NCBI RefSeq assembly: GCF_001553405.1
Contig: NZ_KQ960925.1
Coordinates: forward strand, 1-64,000
Origin: Megasphaera hutchinsoni
GTDB taxonomy: Bacteria > Bacillota > Negativicutes > Veillonellales > Megasphaeraceae
DNA: 64,000 bases
Direction of reading: 5' to 3'
Under the pieces are notes generated by a model that saw only the letters and a program-made list of their open reading frames with translations, was not told where the DNA came from and did not search any database. Each line of letters starts with the position of its first letter. Positions within the stretch are counted from its first letter, which is position 1. A program made the position numbers and the translations under genes. This document shows, piece by piece, positions 26,399 through 34,149 of this stretch.

Positions 26399-26442
26399 AT
26401 TATCGCCCCCATGTTAGTTACATAATAAAACGTATCATATTT

Positions 26443-26471
26443 ATTATGAAGACATCGATAGAAATTGTCAA
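26443..26471 (-). promoter_or_regulatory. Promoter of the PPOX-AraC operon
   Basis: Minus-strand TTGACA (26466-26471) and CATAAT (26443-26448) are 17 bases apart. A near-palindrome TCATATTTATTATGA (26436-26450) overlaps the -10 and may be an operator. Confidence 0.6.
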
Positions 26472-26587
26472 TAAAAAAACATCAGCACGAAACATATTTC
26501 CCTCATTCCCTTCCCCCGGACAAAACAACTACCTCCCCCTTTCCCATTATGCGGCCTTGTGCAAAAGCATGATCCCCGCTTCATCAT

Positions 26588-26622
26588 AAAAGACCTCCTC
26601 GCGCCTAAAAAAGGAGGCCTCT
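26588..26622 (-). terminator. Terminator of the accessory cassette
   Basis: AGACCTCCT (26591-26599) and AGGAGGCCT (26612-26620) form a stem with one mismatch, and the minus strand then runs into TTTT. It follows the sigma-like gene. Confidence 0.7.
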
Positions 26623-26689
26623 TATACTACCGTTTTTCCTTATACACACATCACCGGGAAACGTAGATTGACAAGTTTAACGCTACGTG

Positions 26690-27226
26690 TTATTTTTTCC
26701 ATTCCCTACGCAGTTCCTCCAGCAACCGATGAACAATACGGCTAGCTTTTTTGGCAGTGATGTTATATTTTTTCCCTAAATCTCGAAATGTATAAGATCT
26801 ATGTAGATAATCACGAATAATGTCTTTTTCCATAGGAGTTTTATCTTTGATCACTTCTTCAATAAAGTATACTAATTGAGCATACGCAATATCATCAACC
26901 GGACAAACGAAATATTGCACTTCTTGTTGCTCTCCTTTACGTAATTGCATCCGCATAAGGAGGGTACGCCGTATCTCTCGGCGAACGGCATTACTCATTT
27001 TACTAAAGAAATAATAAACAGCTTTCACGTCACTGGCTAAATCGTATTCTTTCGCCCCCTCAAAAACAGCGATAGTACAAATACTTTGGATCTCATCTTG
27101 TTCCAAAATATCACGATGTTGCCTGGTTAGCTTCCACATGAAAGGTTGAAACATCTCAATTAATGTACCCACGTTGCGCATATCACCTTGTTGCATTTCT
27201 CGTATATAGTGCCTTATTGTGTCCAT
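26690..27226 (-). CDS. Small sigma-factor-like protein
   Basis: 178 residues with sigma-70 layout: a region-2-like helical block (about 5-95, MWKLTRQHRDILEQDEIQSICTIAVFEGAKEYD) and a region-4-like HTH at the end (about 140-175, YTFRDLGKKYNITAKKASRIVHRLLEEL). Size and divergence resemble group 5 (TcdR/UviA) or SigO/RsoA-type factors, or phage late regulators. Start at 27226 with a perfect AAGGAGG. It is the last gene of the cassette. It may direct transcription of the cassette itself, which lacks a clear sigma-70 promoter. That is inference. Confidence 0.7.
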   Translation of the reverse strand: MDTIRHYIREMQQGDMRNVGTLIEMFQPFMWKLTRQHRDILEQDEIQSICTIAVFEGAKEYDLASDVKAVYYFFSKMSNAVRREIRRTLLMRMQLRKGEQQEVQYFVCPVDDIAYAQLVYFIEEVIKDKTPMEKDIIRDYLHRSYTFRDLGKKYNITAKKASRIVHRLLEELRREWKK

Positions 27227-27289
27227 TGATCTAACCTCCTTAAAATGAGGGGTGCCGCCAGGATATAACGGCACCGCCATATTCTTTTA

Positions 27290-27511
27290 TTAGGCTATCG
27301 GTTCTACTGTACGACGTACCATGATCGCCTCTTTTAAGGTCATTAAGTCATGCCCGTCTACGGCAAAAATCTTCGCTTCTAACAGCGTTTTTACGCCTTC
27401 TTCTACGGCTTGTTTCGTTAAATCATTTTTCGGTTTTTTTAACGAATAGCGTACGCATTTGCCTGTTTCCGTTGCCAACGCAATTTGTAGGGTACTAGTA
27501 ATTTTATTCAT
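27290..27511 (-). CDS. DUF2922-family small protein
   Basis: 73 residues matching the DUF2922 pattern: a beta hairpin (LQIALATETGKCVRYSLKKPK), a helix (AVEEGVKTLLEAKIF) and the ending GHDLMTLKEAIMVRRTVEPI. The function of the family is unknown; it usually occurs beside DUF1659, as here. GGAGGTGG precedes the start. Confidence 0.8.
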   Translation of the reverse strand: MNKITSTLQIALATETGKCVRYSLKKPKNDLTKQAVEEGVKTLLEAKIFAVDGHDLMTLKEAIMVRRTVEPIA

Positions 27512-27560
27512 CTACTCCACCTCCTTTCTTCATGACACCACCTGCTGACACGTTATTAGC

Positions 27561-27761
27561 TTAGCCTTCAATTTTCGTGTCCACGATTTCATGCACTTCT
27601 GTCACATCACCTTCTTGCCATGCACCCACAGCCTTGCCTACGGCATAAATTTGCTGTGGATTAGCATCGCTTTTCAGCTTCGCCATCGTAAACGAATGGT
27701 TTTTACCATTAGCTACCATGCACACTTTCATTTTTGCAGTTACGCTTTTTTGTTCTGACAT
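27561..27761 (-). CDS. DUF1659-family small protein
   Basis: 66 residues resembling DUF1659: a short beta pair (KMKVCMVANGKNHSFTMAKLK), ANPQQIYAVGKAVGAWQ and the end VTEVHEIVDTKIEG. Function unknown. The ATG at 27761 follows AGGAGGTG; this ribosome site overlaps the amidase stop, so translation is likely coupled. Confidence 0.75.
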   Translation of the reverse strand: MSEQKSVTAKMKVCMVANGKNHSFTMAKLKSDANPQQIYAVGKAVGAWQEGDVTEVHEIVDTKIEG

Positions 27762-27775
27762 ATATTTCACCTCCT

Positions 27776-28315
27776 TTAGCCCTTTTGTGCGTGATTCGTT
27801 AGGGTCGGATATTGCATGATCCCTGTGGCAATAGCTTTGGCACAGGCATCTTCTTTCCCTGTATACATACGCACATCAGCATTATTATCAATAAAACACG
27901 GTTCAACTAAGACGGCCGGCATGATCGTTTGTCGGAGAACGAACAGCTCCATTCGTTCCTTAATCCCCCGATTAGGCAAGGGCAATACAGCGTGTATATG
28001 GGAAAGAATGATATGACCTAAAAGTACACTCGGCGGTGTATTGCTCACGAATACCTCTGTCCCACTGGAACGCGTATTAAATGCATTAAAATGCAAGGAT
28101 ACAAAGAGATCTGCCCCGCTTTTGTTGGCGTGTTCACAAACCTCATAAAGATTGTCTTGTTGTTCCATTTCGACTGTCACTTGTTGCTCTTCCAGATAGC
28201 GTTTGACACGAGTACCCAAGTCGTATGCCCAATCGCATTCCCGTAATTTAAGCGTACGATTGATGGCCCCTGAATCAAGCTTGCGATCGTGTCCCGGATT
28301 AAGAAATACTTTCAT
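27776..28315 (-). CDS. N-acetylmuramoyl-L-alanine amidase (Amidase_3)
   Basis: 179 residues, a bare catalytic domain. Zinc ligands H9 (LNPGHD), E26 (LRECDWAY) and H75 (SLHFNAF) and catalytic E138 (LVEPCFIDN) are all present. It cleaves the amide between MurNAc and the stem peptide. No signal peptide or wall-binding domain is visible, which fits a phage endolysin or a protein exported by another route. Start at 28315 with AAAGGAGC; the frame upstream overlaps the previous gene. Confidence 0.93.
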   Translation of the reverse strand: MKVFLNPGHDRKLDSGAINRTLKLRECDWAYDLGTRVKRYLEEQQVTVEMEQQDNLYEVCEHANKSGADLFVSLHFNAFNTRSSGTEVFVSNTPPSVLLGHIILSHIHAVLPLPNRGIKERMELFVLRQTIMPAVLVEPCFIDNNADVRMYTGKEDACAKAIATGIMQYPTLTNHAQKG

Positions 28316-28532
28316 CGTTTTGCTCCTTTCGCGTAGTTGTTCCGTCTTGCTGGACGGACATTTGTACGGCTGCCTCTTGCCCACCAAGGGCAATACCTAC
28401 GAGGGATGTATCTCCCTCGCCGGTCTGCCGTCGAGCCTGCGGAGAAATAGCATAGCGGTCAAAGATAAAGCGTATAACATACACCATGATCTCTCCTACG
28501 GGACTCCTTAAGAATTGAATTATTTTGTTCAT
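28299..28532 (-). CDS. Hypothetical 77-residue protein upstream of the amidase
   Basis: I do not recognise this protein. Residues about 10-30 (SPVGEIMVYVIRFIFDRYAI) are amphipathic to hydrophobic and might touch membrane; the rest is polar, Gln/Gly/Thr-rich. Start at 28532 with AAAGGAGACAGG; its ATG overlaps the preceding gene's TGA (ATGA), and its end overlaps the amidase start by 17 bases. Position before an amidase suggests a holin-like partner, but the hydrophobic part is too short to say so. Confidence 0.65.
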   Translation of the reverse strand: MNKIIQFLRSPVGEIMVYVIRFIFDRYAISPQARRQTGEGDTSLVGIALGGQEAAVQMSVQQDGTTTRKEQNDESIS

Positions 28533-29410
28533 CCTGTCTCCTTTCTTTTTATCGTTGATGCCGCCCATAAAGGGGTAGCACTAATAAACGTTTCTAACCG
28601 TTCGTCACCTCGCCGCATCCGTGTAAACCAACGGCTTTTTTTCTGCACTTCCTTACAGTATGCTTGATACGCATGATGAATTTCAATGCCATACGTACTT
28701 CGCTCTTCCTCCGTAATATCATCCACACAGCGTTTGATGTAATCTGCTTCCGTAAAGGGCATGTATATACGCGGTTTTGGTGACGTACGCTGCGGCGTCG
28801 GTATGGATTCCGGTACGAGGGTAAAGTTCTCTGCCAAGGTTTGACGACAAGCCGCCAACATCGTTTTTACTTCCCCTTTCGCTTGCGTAAAGGGATAGGT
28901 ATCACGCGGCGACATCTTGCGTAGGGCCGTCTTTGTCGGTGCTGCCGCTTTGGTAGCAGCAGTAGCCCCGGTTACCGCTTTGGTAGCAGCTGCTGCGGGT
29001 GGTGTCACCGACGTTTTCGCTGCTGCGGGTGGTGTCGCCTGCGGACTGCCCACAGCACGTGACCGCGACACATCCCGTTTGCTCACGGTTACGCCTTGAA
29101 TTTCGTCCCAAACCAACAACGTGATAACCCCATTTTCATCACGACTAATCAATTCCAGCGACTCAAACAGTGCTAATGCTTCCATGATAAAAGCCGTTTT
29201 TTTACGCAATCGCATGGCAAAGGTTTTCATCGCTACGGGTACACTACCCGTCACGCTGATTCTACCGTGATCATTTACTTTACCTGCGAGAGCCCGTAAG
29301 TAGATCCAAAAAGTAAATAACTCGGCACCTCGTTTTTGTTCTAACATATACATCATGCGTGGATCATCCATGATCCCGATATCGATTTTTAACCATTGCA
29401 GTCGTTGCAT
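28529..29410 (-). CDS. Phage replisome organiser-like protein
   Basis: 293 residues. The N-terminal 110 residues (WLKIDIGIMDDPRMMYMLEQKRGAELFTFWIYLRALAGK, then NDHGRISV) match the winged-helix domain of phage replisome organisers/DnaD-like initiators. A low-complexity Ala/Thr/Pro linker (about 125-175) follows, then a C-terminal part with FTEADYIKRCVDDITEEERSTYGIEIHHAYQAYCKEV. Such proteins load replicative helicase at an origin. It starts the cassette with AAAGGAGCG. No integrase, terminase or capsid genes accompany it. Confidence 0.75.
   Translation of the reverse strand: MQRLQWLKIDIGIMDDPRMMYMLEQKRGAELFTFWIYLRALAGKVNDHGRISVTGSVPVAMKTFAMRLRKKTAFIMEALALFESLELISRDENGVITLLVWDEIQGVTVSKRDVSRSRAVGSPQATPPAAAKTSVTPPAAAATKAVTGATAATKAAAPTKTALRKMSPRDTYPFTQAKGEVKTMLAACRQTLAENFTLVPESIPTPQRTSPKPRIYMPFTEADYIKRCVDDITEEERSTYGIEIHHAYQAYCKEVQKKSRWFTRMRRGDERLETFISATPLWAASTIKRKETG
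28945..29036. repeat. Direct repeats encoding the Ala/Thr/Pro linker
   Basis: CCGCTTTGGTAGCAGC occurs at 28945-28960 and 28975-28990; GCTGCTGCGGGTGGTGTC occurs at 28989-29006 and 29019-29036. The linker therefore grew by in-frame duplication (30-base period). Confidence 0.85.
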
Positions 29411-29927
29411 TTTCGCTCGCTCCTTTGGGTTTACGTGGTTGGGAAATTTACCCTTCTACTATTTATTACCATCGAGCGAGGAAAAAGGGACACTTTTTTG
29501 AAATTACATAAATTTTCTTTTTCTCTTTAATTTTATACGGTATTTTCTATAAAATATTAATTTTTATATGATAATTTATCATAGAACAAAAGATATTATC
29601 CTTCTGCTTTATGTTTCTACTTTCTTTAGGGGTATTTTTTTATCATGCTTAGTTAATTTAATTTATTGGTTGAAAAGATCAAATTTTTATTAATTTATTT
29701 TATTTTTTCTTTTTCTCTTTTCTTCTTCTTTTCTTATCTCTTCTTATCTCTTCTTATATAAGAGATAAAAAAAAGAAATGGCTTACCTAGGGGATTTATG
29801 CCTAAGCAAACAAGCATACTGTGGGACGCTGACACACACATAACACGCTGCGGACATAAGATATACATGTGGACAAGGCGTGTTCTCCCCTTGTTTTAGA
29901 TGACTATATATGCAAAAAAAAAGATAA
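29411..29927. other. Very AT-rich non-coding stretch upstream of the cassette
   Basis: More than 500 bases with no supported gene; from about 29500 to 29770 the sequence is almost only A/T with C in pyrimidine tracts. It contains the TTCTTATCTC repeat and a 9-bp hairpin. It could hold the cassette promoter and/or an origin-like region. No consensus sigma-70 promoter was found ahead of the first gene. Confidence 0.5.
29731..29768. repeat. Iteron-like tandem repeat with inverted repeat
   Basis: TTCTTATCTC is repeated at 29731 and 29741 with a third partial copy at 29751. TTATCTCTT (29744-29752) is the inverse of AAGAGATAA (29760-29768). Repeats of this kind in AT-rich DNA beside a replication-initiator-like gene recall iterons, though copy number is low. 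Confidence 0.5.
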
Positions 29928-29966
29928 AAAAAAAGATGTTACAACCAATGGTTGTAACATCTTTTT
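29925..29966 (-). terminator. tRNA-Arg terminator
   Basis: AGATGTTACAACCA (29934-29947) pairs perfectly with TGGTTGTAACATCT (29949-29962), flanked by A and T runs, directly after the tRNA 3' end on the minus strand. Confidence 0.85.
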
Positions 29967-29969
29967 CTC

Positions 29970-30046
29970 TGGTGACCCGGTAGGGATTCGAACCCTAGAC
30001 CTACTGATTCGTAGTCAGTCACTCTATCCAGCTGAGCTACCGAGTC
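29970..30046 (-). tRNA. tRNA-Arg (anticodon ACG)
   Basis: Acceptor GACTCGG/CCGGGTC with one G-T pair, D arm GCTC/GAGT, anticodon stem ACTGA/TCAGT with loop CTACGAA (anticodon ACG), T arm TAGGG/CCCTA with TTCGAAT, discriminator A and encoded CCA. A34 is presumably edited to inosine. It has its own promoter and terminator. Confidence 0.97.
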
Positions 30047-30064
30047 ACGTTTAGTGACTTATTT

Positions 30065-30093
30065 ATTATACATAAATCATTATACCTTGTCAA
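30065..30093 (-). promoter_or_regulatory. tRNA-Arg promoter
   Basis: TTGACA (30088-30093) and TATAAT (30065-30070) on the minus strand with a 17-base spacer: an exact consensus promoter 19 bases ahead of the tRNA. Confidence 0.9.
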
Positions 30094-30098
30094 GGAAC

Positions 30099-30132
30099 AA
30101 AAAAAGACCCCGGCTAGAGGCCTCTTTTGTTG
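30099..30132 (-). terminator. lysS terminator
   Basis: An A-rich and T-rich pair (AAAAGA with TCTTTT) encloses short GC pairing around GGC/GCC; the minus strand ends in seven T. The stem is imperfect. Confidence 0.55.
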
Positions 30133-30161
30133 TATGGATATATAATGATGTTCCTTGTTTC

Positions 30162-31670
30162 TTATCTTTCCGTTGGCTTCATGGTGGGGAATAATAAGAC
30201 GTCCCGGATGGAAGCACTATTAGTTAAGAGCATAACCAGTCGGTCGATGCCGATGCCTAACCCACCCGTAGGCGGCAAGCCGTATTCTAACGCACGACAA
30301 TAGTCTTCATCCATTTGATGGGCTTCATCATCGCCGCGTTCGCGTTCTTCCATCTGTGCAAGAAAACGATTCCGTTGATCTAAGGGATCATTTAATTCGG
30401 AAAAGCCGTTAGCCAATTCCCGACCGTAGACAAAGGCTTCAAAGCGATACGTAAACAAAGGATTATCCCGTTGTTGTTTCGTAAGTGGTGAAATTTCCAG
30501 GGGATGCCCCGTAATGATTGTCGGTTGAATAAGTTTTTCTTCTACATATTCTTCAAAGCAAGCGTTAATTATTTTACCCACGCCATCAAAGTCCGTATAG
30601 GGTACATGTAATTTATCGGCGATTGCCCGTGCCGTAGTGACATCCGTAATCCCCGTAAAGTCTTCACCCGTATAATGGGCAATCGCTTCGACCATGGTCA
30701 TGCGATTCCATGACGGAGTCAAATCAATTTCGGTGTCCATGTAGGTGATCTTCGTAGTGCCATAAAGAGAGCGTGCCAATTCAGCTACGAGGTTTTCCGT
30801 AATGGCAATGACGTCTTCCAGATCGCCGTACGCTTGGTATAGTTCGACCGTCGTAAATTCAGGATTGTGACGAGTATCAATGCCTTCGTTACGGAAACAA
30901 CGATTAAGTTCGTATACCCGTTCCAAGCCACCCACGATCAAGCGTTTTAAGTGGAGTTCCGGAGCAATTCGCAAATACATTTCCATGTCTAAGGCGTTAT
31001 GATAGGTTTTAAAGGGACGGGCCGCCGCACCACCGGCAATGGTATGGAGCATGGGCGTTTCCACTTCTAAAAATTGTTTTTCTTCCAGGTAATGGCGTAT
31101 GCCTTTGATAATCTTAGCCCGTTTGATAAAGGTGTCTTTCACTTCAGGATTGACGATTAAGTCGACATAGCGTTGGCGATACCGTGTTTCTTTGTCCGTC
31201 AGGCCATGAAATTTTTCCGGCAAAGGACGTAAGGCTTTCGACAAAAGGTTCCACCCTAAGACACGAATGGTCGTTTCCCCCGTATGGGTTGTAAAGACCG
31301 TCCCTTCTACGCCGATGATATCACCAATGTCCAGCAGTTTAAAGAGATCATACGATGCTTCGCCTAATATATCTTTACGGAAATAGAGTTGTATTTCTCC
31401 GCTGATATCACGCAGTACGCAAAAGGCTGTTTTCCCGTGACGGCGTAAAGCCATCAAGCGACCCGCTACGCGTACGGGCGTTTCTTCTTTTTCGAGTGCT
31501 TCCGCGGCTTGTTTTACGTCTTGTGTATGGTGATCCCATTCATATTTTTCACCAAATGGATACATACCCGCGTCAATAAATTGTTGCATCTTATCCCGCC
31601 GTACTTGCATTTGGTCATTTACTTTTTCTATGTCTTGTGTTGTCTGTTCTGTCTGCTTTGTATCTGCCAT
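30162..31670 (-). CDS. lysS: Lysyl-tRNA synthetase, class II
   Basis: 502 residues: an N-terminal OB-fold anticodon domain (about 55-150) and a class II catalytic core. Motif 2 (FRNEGIDTRHNPEFTTVELYQAYGD) and motif 3 (GGLGIGIDRLVMLLTNSASIRDVLLFP) are intact. It charges tRNA-Lys. It follows greA by 16 bases, the usual greA-lysS pair. Confidence 0.97.
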   Translation of the reverse strand: MADTKQTEQTTQDIEKVNDQMQVRRDKMQQFIDAGMYPFGEKYEWDHHTQDVKQAAEALEKEETPVRVAGRLMALRRHGKTAFCVLRDISGEIQLYFRKDILGEASYDLFKLLDIGDIIGVEGTVFTTHTGETTIRVLGWNLLSKALRPLPEKFHGLTDKETRYRQRYVDLIVNPEVKDTFIKRAKIIKGIRHYLEEKQFLEVETPMLHTIAGGAAARPFKTYHNALDMEMYLRIAPELHLKRLIVGGLERVYELNRCFRNEGIDTRHNPEFTTVELYQAYGDLEDVIAITENLVAELARSLYGTTKITYMDTEIDLTPSWNRMTMVEAIAHYTGEDFTGITDVTTARAIADKLHVPYTDFDGVGKIINACFEEYVEEKLIQPTIITGHPLEISPLTKQQRDNPLFTYRFEAFVYGRELANGFSELNDPLDQRNRFLAQMEERERGDDEAHQMDEDYCRALEYGLPPTGGLGIGIDRLVMLLTNSASIRDVLLFPTMKPTER

Positions 31671-31686
31671 AGTATTCCTTCTCCCC

Positions 31687-32172
31687 TTATTCTTCCGGTG
31701 GTAGTATCCGATAGCACAATTCGCCGGCTGGTGCTTTTACACTCACAACGGTAGGTTGTTCCCGATCGATAACTTTACCTAAAATGGCTTTGCCTACGGG
31801 CGATTCGTTGGAAATTTTATTGTTAAAGGGGTCGGCTTCGGCTGTACCTACGACAGTGTACTCAAAGCGTTCACCCGTTTCCACGTCTTCTAAGATGAGG
31901 CGTGAACCTAGTCGTACTTTTGCAGTGCTGTCGTTTGATTCTTGAATGATTTTCGCCGTACGAATTTTTCCTTCCAGTTCGGCAATACGCCCTTCAATGA
32001 AGGCTTGTTCGTTTTTCGCATCATCGTATTCTGAGTTTTCGCTAAGATCGCCTAAGGCAATCGCTTCTTGGATGCGTTTGGATACGGCAATACGGCGAAC
32101 CGATTTTAATTCGTTCAATTCATCTTTTAATTTTTGTAAGCCTTCTTGCGTAATCAATGTTTCGTAATTCAT
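31687..32172 (-). CDS. greA: Transcription elongation factor GreA
   Basis: 161 residues: an N-terminal coiled coil (about 1-75, LGDLSENSEYDDAKNEQAFIEGRI containing the acidic tip) and a C-terminal FKBP-like domain (ISNESPVGKAILGK). It rescues backtracked RNA polymerase by stimulating transcript cleavage. AAAGGAGT precedes the start. Confidence 0.97.
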   Translation of the reverse strand: MNYETLITQEGLQKLKDELNELKSVRRIAVSKRIQEAIALGDLSENSEYDDAKNEQAFIEGRIAELEGKIRTAKIIQESNDSTAKVRLGSRLILEDVETGERFEYTVVGTAEADPFNNKISNESPVGKAILGKVIDREQPTVVSVKAPAGELCYRILPPEE

Positions 32173-32249
32173 GACGGTACTCCTTTATTCAATATATTCC
32201 TTGCTATCTTATCTATAATATTTTTATCGTAAATTTAATTATAGGCAAA

Positions 32250-33254
32250 TCACGTATCTATGTCAAACTTTTCTGCCTCTTCGAGCATTTCTTGGACGAC
32301 GGAACGAAAGGCTGCCGCCGAACGAGTGCGATTAATGCGTTCGCGTAAGGCCGCGGCTCCGTGTAGACCACGAGTATACCAAGAGGCATGGGTACGCATT
32401 TCACGGATACCGATATATTCACCTTTATAGGCGAGTAACGCCTCAAAGTGAGCAAGCATTTGCTTGTATTTTTCTACGGGTGTGGGTGGTGGTTCTTCCT
32501 TGCCCGTAGAGATATAGTGATTTACTTGGGAAAAAATCCACGGATTTCCCTGAGCGGCACGGGCAATCATAACGGCGGCACAGCCGGTCTGCTCCAAGCA
32601 GGATACAGCCGTGGGGCCACTACGAATGTCGCCATTCCCGATGACGGGAATGGTCACTGCCGCAACGACATCTTTGATGACCGACCAATCGGCGGTACCG
32701 CTGTATAAGGCTTCCCGCGTGCGACCATGGACGGCCACAGCAGCCGCACCGGCGGCTTCTGCTCGTTTGGCAAGTTCGGGGGCGACAATATGCCGGTCAT
32801 CCCAACCGGTACGCATTTTGACGGTGACGGGAATATGTACAGCCCCAACAACGGCTTTAATGATGGCTTCTGCCCGTGGCAGGTCAAGTAGCAGTGCAGC
32901 ACCACTACCGTTTTTGACTACTTTTTTCACCGGACACCCCATATTGATGTCAACAATGTCCGCACCGGCTCGCTCAACCGCTTCGGCCGCATGGGCCATA
33001 GACGTGGGATCGGAGCCGAAGATTTGCAGGGACACAGGATGTTCGTCCGCATCGAGGGCGAGCATCTCCTGCGTGCGTTCATTGTGATATAAAAGGCCCT
33101 TATCGCTCACCATTTCGGTACAAACAAGAGCCGCACCATGTGCACGTGCAATAAGGCGATATGGTATATCGCATACCCCTGCCATCGGGGCTAAGATCAC
33201 CCGTGCATCAAGACAAACATCACCAATCTGCAAGGGCTTAGCGATTTCGTTCAT
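32250..33254 (-). CDS. dusB: tRNA-dihydrouridine synthase (DusB type)
   Basis: 334-residue FMN-dependent TIM barrel. [13 protein letters not shown] lies near the N-terminus, the catalytic cysteine is in NMGCPVKKV, and VKMRTGWDD and VHGRTR follow. It reduces uridine to dihydrouridine in tRNA D loops. Its start overlaps the coaX end by 17 bases. Confidence 0.95.
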   Translation of the reverse strand: MNEIAKPLQIGDVCLDARVILAPMAGVCDIPYRLIARAHGAALVCTEMVSDKGLLYHNERTQEMLALDADEHPVSLQIFGSDPTSMAHAAEAVERAGADIVDINMGCPVKKVVKNGSGAALLLDLPRAEAIIKAVVGAVHIPVTVKMRTGWDDRHIVAPELAKRAEAAGAAAVAVHGRTREALYSGTADWSVIKDVVAAVTIPVIGNGDIRSGPTAVSCLEQTGCAAVMIARAAQGNPWIFSQVNHYISTGKEEPPPTPVEKYKQMLAHFEALLAYKGEYIGIREMRTHASWYTRGLHGAAALRERINRTRSAAAFRSVVQEMLEEAEKFDIDT

Positions 33255-34002
33255 AAATAACTCTCAATCCTTCCAAGGTAAGCAACGGTTCGACAACGTC
33301 AATCGATTTGGTTGCCGGGGCAATAACAACGGCAAGACCGCCCGTGGCAACGACTTTTGCCTTAGCACCGAGTTCTTCCCGTATCCGCGAAATCAACCCA
33401 TCCACTTGACCGACAAAGCCATAGAAGACGCCTGCTTGCATGCTCTCTACGGTGTTCCGGCAAATGACGCGCGGTGTGCGTTTTATTTCAATACGTGGCA
33501 ATTTAGCCGTACGCTGCACGAGGGCTTCGGTAGATATGCCGATGCCGGGGCAAATGGCACCACCGAGGTAATTGCCTTTTTTGTCGACAGCACAGAAGGT
33601 TGTAGCCGTGCCAAAGTCAATGATGATCACCGGTCCACCGTATTTATGATAAGCACCGACAGCATTCACAATGCGATCGGCACCGACTTCACGCGGATTA
33701 TCGTATTTAATATCCATACCCGTTTTAACTCCCGGCCCGATAACAAGTGGCACCAGTCCAAAATACCGTTGGCACATCCGTTCTAACGTGGGCATCACCG
33801 GCGGTACCACCGAAGAGATGATAATCGCATCAATCGCATCAGCATTGACCCCGTTTAAGTAAAATAAATTGCGTATCAAAACACCATATTCATCAGTCGT
33901 CCGCAACCGTTCTGTCGAAAGACGCCAATGATCTAATAATTCTTCACCTTGAAAAACACCTAATACGATATTGGTGTTACCTACATCTATAACTAATAAC
34001 AT
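33238..34002 (-). CDS. coaX: Type III pantothenate kinase
   Basis: 254 residues, ASKHA fold. Motif 1 DVGNTN is near the N-terminus (about 6-11), [10 protein letters not shown] near 128, and [13 protein letters not shown] follows. It phosphorylates pantothenate, the first step to coenzyme A; the type III form is not inhibited by CoA. First gene of coaX-dusB. Confidence 0.96.
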   Translation of the reverse strand: MLLVIDVGNTNIVLGVFQGEELLDHWRLSTERLRTTDEYGVLIRNLFYLNGVNADAIDAIIISSVVPPVMPTLERMCQRYFGLVPLVIGPGVKTGMDIKYDNPREVGADRIVNAVGAYHKYGGPVIIIDFGTATTFCAVDKKGNYLGGAICPGIGISTEALVQRTAKLPRIEIKRTPRVICRNTVESMQAGVFYGFVGQVDGLISRIREELGAKAKVVATGGLAVVIAPATKSIDVVEPLLTLEGLRVIYERNR

Positions 34003-34092
34003 ATGGAAAACTCCCCTATACTAAAATAACTACGTCTACTATAATAACAAAGTTTTCTGTTCTTGAATAGCTTTTGTGTATTATTTCACAAT

Positions 34093-34133
34093 AAAAAACA
34101 TAGACTTATTTATCGTAGAAAATAAGTCTATGT
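34093..34133 (-). terminator. birA terminator
   Basis: ACATAGACTTATT (34098-34110) and AATAAGTCTATGT (34121-34133) pair exactly, and the minus strand ends in TTTTTT. Confidence 0.88.
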
Positions 34134-34149
34134 CACGCTTACAATTAGA

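Noticed and set aside
29970-30046. tRNA-Arg as an integration site for the 26.6-29.4 kb cassette
   Set aside because: No direct repeat of the tRNA 3' end was found near 26.4-26.7 kb, and no integrase is present.
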